Positions 23,516-30,038 of a stretch of DNA of 36,445 bases are shown piece after piece. Made by a program: the position numbers and the translations under genes. The DNA is from Verrucomicrobiaceae bacterium (GTDB lineage Bacteria; Verrucomicrobiota; Verrucomicrobiia; Verrucomicrobiales; Verrucomicrobiaceae), in assembly GCA_027486585.1 (NCBI GenBank), contig JAIXOU010000069.1, positions 1-36,445 on the forward strand. The letters run 5' to 3'. Positions within the stretch are counted from its first letter, which is position 1, and every line of letters starts with the position of its first letter. The notes under the pieces are model-generated. The model saw only the letters and a list, made by a program, of their open reading frames with translations, was not told the origin of the DNA and did not search any database.

Positions 23516-24730
23516 GACTGAATCATCCGATAAAGCTATCCAGCGCCTTGGGACTTCCCATGGGGCCAGTGCAGCACAGATGTTGGCTTTGAAATCTTGG
23601 GTCAGTTTTTCCGGTGGCAGAAGCAGATGACAGACGATGTCTTGCACACGCTCAGGGTCTCGACTGGGTGCTCCGAAGACAGCAACATTGAGACCGCCGA
23701 TACTTTGACTGATCTTGGCGGCGATTTCACTAGGGCTGAGCTTCCGGCTCGCGACATTGATCCCTTTACCCAGACAATGCTCATAATGCAGTCGGTCACC
23801 ATCAAGACGAATCACATCTGAGGTGAGATGATCGGGTGGGGTAAATAGCTCGCCAGACAGCGTTTCATCGTAGCCGAGTCCGACAGCGTCACTCTGCACC
23901 ATAAGGCGATCTTCGTGGCTCAAATGACCGCTGACTCCTGGCAGAAGCGTGCCTAAATCAGAAGCTAGGCAGCGCGGTGACGACGTTGAGTCATAGCTGA
24001 TTGCCCCGCATTCGCTGGTGCCATAAAGATTGTGTAGCTTCAGGCCCGAAGATTCTCGCACACGAGATTCTAGCTCGAGCGTGAGCATGGATCCTGCCGA
24101 AACAGCCAAATGAACACGGCTAAGATCGAGTCCAGCAATGAGCCAGGCCTTCCACATGGCGGGGACACCGGGAAGAAAGACTCTCTTTTTATCTGCCAGC
24201 GCTTCTTTCATGCCCACGGGAAAAGGCGTGGGCAGCCAGTGAGTTGGCAGGCCATGCAGCAGTGTTTGCAATACCGTGGTCGTGAGACCGAAGGAATGCG
24301 CCACACTCAGAGGTGCTAGGGCTGCATCACAGGCAGTCAATCCCAGTGCCGCGTGCAATCGGTCCACGTCTGCGGCGATTTGCGCAAAACTGAAAAACTG
24401 ACAGCGTCGAACACCCGAGCTGCCCACGGTTTGTTTAATCAAAGCCGTACCCGCAGGCGCTGAAATGACGGGAATACGGCGCTGACGATCCTTTTCCACC
24501 ACTTGCACCGGTAGATCAGTGAGAAAACCTGCCAGCAGCGCAACCGTGATTTGCAGGCCATCTCCCTGAGCCAAGTAGAATCGGCCGAGCTTCGGGCAGA
24601 TCTGCGGAACCAGACCGCAAGCTAGTTTTTGCAACTCACGGTAGGACACGGCTCCGGCAGAATGCCACAGGGCGATTTCGTCACCCTGTGTCTCGAGGAT
24701 TTGCTGCCAGCGTTCACCAAACATTTGCAC
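23507..24730 (-). CDS. Short AMP-binding acyl-adenylate ligase-like protein
   Basis: The 407-residue protein has the ANL fold: SYRELQKLA near residue 29, a degenerate phosphate loop TVGSSGVRR in place of TSGTTGxPK, LAPLSVAHSFGL, NLYGTSECGAISYD (the A5 YGxTE motif) and LGKGINVASRKLSPSEIAAKI near the hinge. It ends at PWEVPRRWIALSDDSVSA, without the usual C-terminal loop that carries the catalytic lysine (LPxxxxGKxxR). The lid domain is therefore truncated, and full adenylation activity is doubtful. Members of this type activate fatty or aryl acids for polyketide-like assembly. The gene is divergent from the fused ketosynthase 118 bp away, which makes a shared pathway likely. Confidence 0.82.
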   Translation of the reverse strand: MQMFGERWQQILETQGDEIALWHSAGAVSYRELQKLACGLVPQICPKLGRFYLAQGDGLQITVALLAGFLTDLPVQVVEKDRQRRIPVISAPAGTALIKQTVGSSGVRRCQFFSFAQIAADVDRLHAALGLTACDAALAPLSVAHSFGLTTTVLQTLLHGLPTHWLPTPFPVGMKEALADKKRVFLPGVPAMWKAWLIAGLDLSRVHLAVSAGSMLTLELESRVRESSGLKLHNLYGTSECGAISYDSTSSPRCLASDLGTLLPGVSGHLSHEDRLMVQSDAVGLGYDETLSGELFTPPDHLTSDVIRLDGDRLHYEHCLGKGINVASRKLSPSEIAAKISQSIGGLNVAVFGAPSRDPERVQDIVCHLLLPPEKLTQDFKANICAALAPWEVPRRWIALSDDSVSA

Positions 24731-24780
24731 TCATTGCCGCGCTCCGTTAAACCAAGAAAGGCGGAACGTGATAGTGGCAA

Positions 24781-24801
24781 GTTCAAGCAACGTGTTCAAG
24801 C
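24781..24801. promoter_or_regulatory. Direct repeat in the divergent ligase/ketosynthase promoter region
   Basis: GTTCAAGC occurs at 24781-24788 and again at 24794-24801, a 13-bp centre-to-centre spacing, in the 118-bp gap between two divergent gene starts. This position suits an operator controlling both genes. The repeat is only 8 bp, so chance remains possible. Confidence 0.3.
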
Positions 24802-24848
24802 GCAGGAATCCATGAAGCCGTGCCCGTCGTTTCCAAATCAATCATCTT

Positions 24849-27173
24849 GTGGCTACTGAATCTTCAAAACGCATCTTCATCACTGGGGCAGGCATCGTCT
24901 CGCCGCTAGGATTGGATTGGCAGGCCAATGAGGCGTCTTTTCGGGCCAATCGGATGAATGTCACGCCGGTGACGATGTTTGATGTCAGCCAGCGTTTTGC
25001 TAAAACGGCCTGCCAAGTGGATCTGCCTGACGAGCGACTGTTTAGCAAACTCCCACGCCGCCGAGACGCTCTGATCGACCGGGGAACCAAGATGCTGCTT
25101 CTTGCCATACGCGAGGCTTTAGCCATGGCAAAAATGCCTGGGATGCAGGGAATCGACGCGATCATCATCGGCACCTCGGCAGGTGCCATGAGTATTGGTC
25201 AAGACTACTTTCGTCATGCGCGTAGCAGTTCTTTAAAACTGGCCGGACAGCTAGCTCGGATCGAGTACTATCAGCCCCATAAGCAGCTCAATGCCATCGC
25301 CATCGAATATGACTGGCATGGGCCGATGATCGTAGTCTCCAATGCCTGTGCCAGCGGAGCCAACGCCATCGGAGATGCCATGGCGATGATTCAGACTGGT
25401 AAAGCCAGACGTGTTTTAGCAGGTGGCTATGATGCGATTGCTGAGCTCGTCTTTTCTGGGTTTGATACCTTACGTGCCCTGGCCCCTAGCGGCATCCCAC
25501 GTCCCTTTGATGCGGCGCGTGATGGCCTTGCTCTGGGTGAGGGAGCCGCAGTCATGCTGCTGGAAAGTGAAGAAGCTGCGGCTGAACGTGGTGCTGAAGC
25601 AGTGTGTCAGGCTTCGGGATACGCCATCGCCACGGATCTACATCATCTGACGCAGCCCGATCCAGCCGGTAAAGCCGCCATCCGCACCATGACTGGGGCT
25701 TGTCAAATGGCGGGCATCTCGCCGCATGAAGTCCAGTACATCAACTCCCATGGAACTGGCACACCCTACAATGATGTGGCTGAAGCCAGCGCTATCCGTG
25801 GTTGGGCGGGACAAGCGGCTGCGCAAATCGCCGTCAGCTCGACAAAGTCTGCCATGGGACATCTGCTCGGCGGCGCGGGCGCTGTCGAGGCCGTCATCTG
25901 CGCCATGGCTCTGCGCGGCCAATGGTTACCAGCCAGTCTAAATGTGCGTGAAACTGATCCCGCCGTTAGTTTTGATCTGGTGCGTGAGTTTCGGGAGGCA
26001 GCTGTCAAAGTAGCTCTCACCAACAGTTTCGGCTTTGGCGGTACGAATGCGACCTTGGTGCTGAAGCATCCTGACTCTGCGTCTAGAGGGATCTCTCCCG
26101 TTTATCATCTTGGAGATCTCCGTATTCTCGGCGTAGGTGCCGTCTCCCCAGCTGGCTGGAGTGCAGGAGCTCTGGAACAAGCCGTGACCACGCGACAGGA
26201 GCTACCTGCGACTGAGTCTGAACGCAGTTATTTCAGTCGCGACTGGTCCTGTAAGATTCACCAGGTGCCACCAGCACCGCAAGATCGCCTGCCCAAATTC
26301 CCACGTCTGCGCCGTGCCAGCCCGATCACGAAGTTTTCTCTGGCTGCCGCACTTGAAGCTCTAGAGCAAGCTGGATTTCCCAATGCGCAAGGAGCGGGCA
26401 GGCTTGGCATCGTACAGTGCATGTTCAATGGCTGTGTTCAGTTCAGTGGCAAATTTTATCATGAAGTGATCGAGACACCCGCGCTGGCCAGCCCGTTGAT
26501 TTTCCCAGAGACAGTTTACAATGCACCAGCCTCCCATGTCGCCGCATTTTTAGGAGTCGATGGGCCCGCCACAACGCTGATTGGTGAGTCCAGTGCCATC
26601 ATTGAGGCGCTATCCATTGCCCATACTTGGCTACTGCAAAATCTCGTGGATCATGTGCTCGTCATCGGTGCCGAAGAGTGTGACTGGGTAGCTGCAGAGG
26701 CTGTATCTTACTATCATCCCGATTTAAAAGCAGCCGAGGGTGCCGGAGCACTTGTGCTTTCCCTCAAAGGAGATGGTTTACAGCTCGCCCATACACCAGC
26801 ACATGCTTTTCACAACGAATCCGAGCGCGCTGAAAAGCTGCGTAAGTTGAACTCTGAGCCGCACAACATCGGCGCAGCATCAGGCATCCCCAGCTTGGAT
26901 GCAGCCGATAATTCAGGAAGCAGCACACCCACCAGCGCCCTGAGTCCACGGCTTGTCTTGGGAGAAGGCATGGGAGCAGCCGGTGCCTGGCAGCTCGTCC
27001 TAGCAGCGAGCCTCGCTAAAAAAGAAGGTGCTCCAGTCCGCGTGTTAATGTCCGGAACACTCTGCGCGGCCTACACTGCTAGCGTAGGTTTTGCAAAAAG
27101 CTCTGCTCACTTTTCTTCTCCTGGAAACAATAACCAGCGATCAGCCATTAATTCAGAGATTTTCACGCAGTGA
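24849..27173 (+). CDS. Fused tandem beta-ketoacyl synthase: active KS plus degenerate, chain-length-factor-like KS
   Basis: The protein has 774 residues and starts at GTG 24849; no other in-frame start fits the first strand RIFITGAGIVSPLG. Residues 1-410 are a FabF-type ketosynthase with C167 in VVSNACASGANAIG, H301 in NSHGTGTPYND and H338 in KSAMGHLLGGAGAVEA, so the triad is complete. Residues about 420-750 form a second thiolase-fold half (LRILGVGAVSPAGW, LGIVQCMFNGCVQF, VIGAEECDW, LVLGEGMGAAGAW) in which the active cysteine is replaced by Ser (S581 in GESSAI) and the His motifs are missing. This is the KS/CLF pattern of type II polyketide, aryl-polyene and similar systems, here on one chain. 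The last 22 or so codons overlap the next gene on the other strand. Confidence 0.88.
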   Translation: MATESSKRIFITGAGIVSPLGLDWQANEASFRANRMNVTPVTMFDVSQRFAKTACQVDLPDERLFSKLPRRRDALIDRGTKMLLLAIREALAMAKMPGMQGIDAIIIGTSAGAMSIGQDYFRHARSSSLKLAGQLARIEYYQPHKQLNAIAIEYDWHGPMIVVSNACASGANAIGDAMAMIQTGKARRVLAGGYDAIAELVFSGFDTLRALAPSGIPRPFDAARDGLALGEGAAVMLLESEEAAAERGAEAVCQASGYAIATDLHHLTQPDPAGKAAIRTMTGACQMAGISPHEVQYINSHGTGTPYNDVAEASAIRGWAGQAAAQIAVSSTKSAMGHLLGGAGAVEAVICAMALRGQWLPASLNVRETDPAVSFDLVREFREAAVKVALTNSFGFGGTNATLVLKHPDSASRGISPVYHLGDLRILGVGAVSPAGWSAGALEQAVTTRQELPATESERSYFSRDWSCKIHQVPPAPQDRLPKFPRLRRASPITKFSLAAALEALEQAGFPNAQGAGRLGIVQCMFNGCVQFSGKFYHEVIETPALASPLIFPETVYNAPASHVAAFLGVDGPATTLIGESSAIIEALSIAHTWLLQNLVDHVLVIGAEECDWVAAEAVSYYHPDLKAAEGAGALVLSLKGDGLQLAHTPAHAFHNESERAEKLRKLNSEPHNIGAASGIPSLDAADNSGSSTPTSALSPRLVLGEGMGAAGAWQLVLAASLAKKEGAPVRVLMSGTLCAAYTASVGFAKSSAHFSSPGNNNQRSAINSEIFTQ

Positions 27174-28339
27174 TCCGACTGGCCATTGGGCGGGTAGGCT
27201 AGGCGCACCGTGACCAGAGATTTAGCTCCTACACCACGCATCTGCGGCAATGGAGTATCCGGCGGCAGATTGTGCGGCAAAGCCACGCCAATCAGGTTGG
27301 CCATGGCGATACCCGCAGCGCTGTCACGGCTCACATATCCTGTGACATTCTGCAAACCGTCAGCGCTGCGCAGTTTCACGGCCAACCACCGCCAGTCTTC
27401 GCTAAACTCGTAGTTGTAGTAGCTGCTCTCGCTGGCGACAGCACGCATGACCACAGAGCGTTGAGGACGTTCTTTTTTCAGATCTGCCCAACTCATTTCA
27501 CACCACGCTGCCCAGGATTCCCAGTCCAGCATGGGCTTGCCAGCCCGGGTGAAGTGGAAGTTGGCACGCAGCCCAGAATCAGGGCGTGTCGCACATTCGA
27601 GGATGAGGTACAGCACCTTCGAGCTGCCTGTAGTGATGTAGCCAGCGCCCAGCATTTGGCCACATTCAGGATCTTTCACCGCGCGCTTTTCATAGTGCTG
27701 TTGCATCAGAGGTGCACACTTTTCAGCATTAAACACAAACGCCAAGCGCTCTTGGTGGCTCGTCGCTTGCTGGAAAGACTTGACCACTTCACGGGCTTTC
27801 ACCACCTCAGGATCAGTCAGCGAAATCTCTTCAAACTTGATGGCCAGATTGGTACTCCGCTCATTGTAAAGTGGCCCACTAGCTTTTTCGATCTGGTCCA
27901 TTTCCATCTTGGCCACATCCATGGGCGACACTGTCATCGGCGCTTCTGGCTTTTGTACCACCGGCTCAGGCTTGGGTTTTGCTGAGATGCCAAGAAGGCT
28001 ACTCGGCACGACAGCAGGCGTGGTGGAGGTGGACTCCAGAGTTTCCTGCTTGATCTCACTCAGTGATCGGGAAGTGGCTTCACTGGCGCTGAATCCGGCG
28101 TTCTCCCATGGGTTGAGGTTTTCCTGCGGACCACGCAGCAAAAAATAGCCAAAACCGCCAACAATGGATGCAAGGGCGATGGGGGTGCCATAGGCCAGCA
28201 CAGAGTACGACAAGGATTTCTTGCGCTGCTTTTTTTTGACCTGCACAGGTGGTGTTTCAGATGTCGTTTTCATGGTGGCCTGATTGGTTCGCTTCAGCCG
28301 CGAGTCATGGGAGAGAAACCTGACTGTGTCTATTGCCAT
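27107..28339 (-). CDS. Single-pass anchored protein of unknown function
   Basis: Two starts are possible: ATG 28339 (410 residues) or ATG 28273 (388 residues, MKTTSETPPVQVKKKQRKK). The second gives a compact basic N-terminus before the anchor and is slightly preferred on that ground. A single hydrophobic helix (VLAYGTPIALASIVGGFGYFLL) is followed by a Ser/Thr/Pro linker and a large C-terminal region with a possible globular fold containing Cys in AEKCAPLM, PECGQML, LECATR and AWCEM. The topology places it in the periplasm. I do not recognise the family. Its 3' end overlaps the fused ketosynthase convergently by 67 bp. The upstream region is shared with the PEP-CTERM genes, which run in the opposite direction. 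Confidence 0.78.
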   Translation of the reverse strand: MAIDTVRFLSHDSRLKRTNQATMKTTSETPPVQVKKKQRKKSLSYSVLAYGTPIALASIVGGFGYFLLRGPQENLNPWENAGFSASEATSRSLSEIKQETLESTSTTPAVVPSSLLGISAKPKPEPVVQKPEAPMTVSPMDVAKMEMDQIEKASGPLYNERSTNLAIKFEEISLTDPEVVKAREVVKSFQQATSHQERLAFVFNAEKCAPLMQQHYEKRAVKDPECGQMLGAGYITTGSSKVLYLILECATRPDSGLRANFHFTRAGKPMLDWESWAAWCEMSWADLKKERPQRSVVMRAVASESSYYNYEFSEDWRWLAVKLRSADGLQNVTGYVSRDSAAGIAMANLIGVALPHNLPPDTPLPQMRGVGAKSLVTVRLAYPPNGQSDHCVKISELMADRWLLFPGEEK

Positions 28340-28484
28340 TTACCCTTCGACTCTCTGGATCTGCGAACTGCGAATATCCGCACGATTCATGCCCAGCAGC
28401 ACGCTACCTTGGTTTTTTCAAGCAATCCAGGGTTACGAAAAAAAGCCGCCATCTAAATAGAAAATCCCTTAATTTTAATTGATT

Positions 28485-28501
28485 TTGGCACTTTCACTGC
28501 T
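28485..28501 (+). promoter_or_regulatory. Candidate sigma-54 (RpoN) promoter for the PEP-CTERM genes
   Basis: TTGGCAC at 28485-28491 and CTGCT at 28497-28501 match the -24/-12 consensus TGGCAC-N5-TTGCW with one mismatch. The invariant GG (28487-28488) and GC (28499-28500) are separated by exactly 10 bases. Transcription would start about 12 bases further on, leaving a leader of roughly 78 bases before ATG 28590. The site lies in an A/T-rich gap. In several proteobacteria PEP-CTERM genes are controlled by the PrsK/PrsR system together with RpoN, which makes the assignment sensible here. Confidence 0.55.
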
Positions 28502-28524
28502 CTTTCACTTTCACTGCTCTTTCA
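28491..28524 (+). repeat. Perfect 17-bp tandem direct repeat
   Basis: CTTTCACTGCTCTTTCA occurs twice without spacing, at 28491-28507 and 28508-28524. The first copy overlaps the -12 element of the candidate sigma-54 promoter and the second covers its predicted start site. It could be a duplicated regulatory site or a slippage product. Confidence 0.85.
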
Positions 28525-28589
28525 TCAGACAGTTGGGGTCATTCATGACTTCATTCCTCAATTTATACTGATCCTTCTAACGCGCTCCA

Positions 28590-29252
28590 ATGACATCTAC
28601 GTCCTCCCCACGCACTGCCACCAAGGGCTCCCTAAAGTCTTTTCAGATCACCGGCTACCTCGCCGGAGCCGTCGGCACCGCCGCGTTGCTCAGCGCAGCG
28701 CAGGCGGAGGCGGCAGTCACCGCCGTCAGCTTTAGCTTTGGCCCGGAGTTAAATCAGTCAGATGGTTTTGGTAATTTTACTGTTGTGGGTGGCAGCTTCG
28801 GAACCCTTCTTGCCTTTGGCGATTCGTCTAGTTTGGGCTTGGGTGTTGATGGGGTCGGTTATGGCGCAGTTTACCATGATGGTTCCTCCTTCGGTCAAGC
28901 TGGCCTTGCCTCCTTTTTTACCGACGCAACCGTCATCGGTGGCGGGGGAAATGGACCACTTGGGCAAGCAGCTTTTCGAAATAACTATGTTTCGTCGTTG
29001 AATTTCACCACGGACCAGCTCAACAAGAACATCGGCTTTAGGACGAGCACGAACCACTGGGGCTGGGCCAATGTGAGCTACGATGCCACTGCAAAGTCTC
29101 TCGCTATCCATTCCGCCTATGTGGAGTCCATCGCGGGTAACACCATCACCGTGGGTCAAATTGGTGTCATCCCCGAGCCCAGCCGTGCGCTGCTCGCGCT
29201 GGCTGGTCTGGCTGGCGTGGCCCTGCGCCGCAGGCGGAAGATGGCGGCCTGA
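28590..29252 (+). CDS. PEP-CTERM surface protein, first tandem copy
   Basis: The 220-residue protein has an N-terminal signal with an extended polar leader (hydrophobic segment at about 22-41 ending AQAEA). It ends with the three-part exosortase signal: PEP at 195-197 (IPEPSRA), a hydrophobic helix (LLALAGLAGVAL) and the basic cluster RRRRK. Near the end, IGFRTSTNHWGWANVSYDATAKSLAIHSAYVESIAGNTITVG corresponds to a segment common in PEP-CTERM proteins (GFRF..GWA..AYE..P). The middle is Gly-rich, with FTDATVIGGGGNG. It should be exported, processed by an exosortase and attached to or released from the surface. No exosortase gene lies in the window. A near-identical architecture follows 41 bp downstream. 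Confidence 0.9.
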   Translation: MTSTSSPRTATKGSLKSFQITGYLAGAVGTAALLSAAQAEAAVTAVSFSFGPELNQSDGFGNFTVVGGSFGTLLAFGDSSSLGLGVDGVGYGAVYHDGSSFGQAGLASFFTDATVIGGGGNGPLGQAAFRNNYVSSLNFTTDQLNKNIGFRTSTNHWGWANVSYDATAKSLAIHSAYVESIAGNTITVGQIGVIPEPSRALLALAGLAGVALRRRRKMAA

Positions 29253-29293
29253 GCTGTCTTTGCATTAGATTCACCCATTCATCACTTCAGCCC

Positions 29294-29965
29294 ATGAAAC
29301 CACAAGCCAACACTCCAAGCCGTCCGGTCCGTCCGGGATTCACCTTTCCCCGGCCCCATATGGCCGGCTACCTTGCTGGAGCCGTCAGCACTGCGGCCAT
29401 TATCGGCGCATCCCAGGCGGAAGCCGCTGTCACAGCGGTCACCTTCGGGTTTGGTCCCACTCTCGAGAAGGCGGATGGACCTGGATTTTTATTGTTCAGT
29501 GTCAACTCAGGTTTCGGGAATATTACGGGCTACACAGGTAATAGCCCCGCCAAGGTGGGCTTGGGGTCATACTCTTTCGGTCCCGTTTACCACACCGCGT
29601 CACTTTCAACTTTTACGGGTCTCCCCAATTTCTTTGCGAATGGCACAGTCATCGGCGGCGGTGGAAATGGAGCCAAGGGCTACGCCTTTTTTGAGCACAA
29701 TAACGCCGCCATTAATTTTACCGCTGACCAGCTCAACAAAAACGTCGCCTTCAGGACCACGAGCAATAACTGGGGCTGGGCCAATGTGAGTTGGAACAAC
29801 ACCAGCAAAGTGGTGACGGTACACTCCGCCTATGTGGAGTCCATCGCTGGCAACACCATCATCGTGGGTGACATCGGTGCCGTTCCCGAGCCCAGCCGTG
29901 CGCTGCTGACCCTGGCTGGTCTGGGTGGTTTGGCCCTGCGCCGCCGCCGGAAGCAGGCGGCGTAA
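29294..29965 (+). CDS. PEP-CTERM surface protein, second tandem copy
   Basis: The 223-residue protein is a paralog of the preceding gene. Shared segments include MAGYLAGAVSTAAIIGASQAEAAVTAV, GTVIGGGGNG, INFTADQLNKNVAFRT, NNWGWANVSW and SAYVESIAGNTI. The sorting signal is PEP at 198-200, then SRALLTLAGLGGLAL and RRRRK. The region around residues 50-100 differs, so the copies have diverged in their exposed middle. DNA identity is strongest in two 23-bp blocks, 29112-29134 = 29825-29847 and 29172-29194 = 29885-29907. The gene is probably co-transcribed with the first copy and ends in a strong terminator at 29999-30030. Confidence 0.9.
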   Translation: MKPQANTPSRPVRPGFTFPRPHMAGYLAGAVSTAAIIGASQAEAAVTAVTFGFGPTLEKADGPGFLLFSVNSGFGNITGYTGNSPAKVGLGSYSFGPVYHTASLSTFTGLPNFFANGTVIGGGGNGAKGYAFFEHNNAAINFTADQLNKNVAFRTTSNNWGWANVSWNNTSKVVTVHSAYVESIAGNTIIVGDIGAVPEPSRALLTLAGLGGLALRRRRKQAA

Positions 29966-29998
29966 GTTAGCGGGATGCTCATTCTTGCTTGAAACCCC

Positions 29999-30030
29999 AA
30001 GGTGCGGGCCTTAACGCCCGTACCTTTTTT
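29999..30030 (+). terminator. Rho-independent terminator between PEP-CTERM genes and the sulfotransferase operon
   Basis: An 11-bp stem, AAGGTGCGGGC (29999-30009) with GCCCGTACCTT (30016-30026, one G-T pair), has a 6-base loop and is followed by TTTTTT (30025-30030). The start codon of the next gene is only 8 bases past the T-run, so the terminator sits where a leader or promoter would be expected. Confidence 0.9.
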
Positions 30031-30038
30031 GTGAACCC

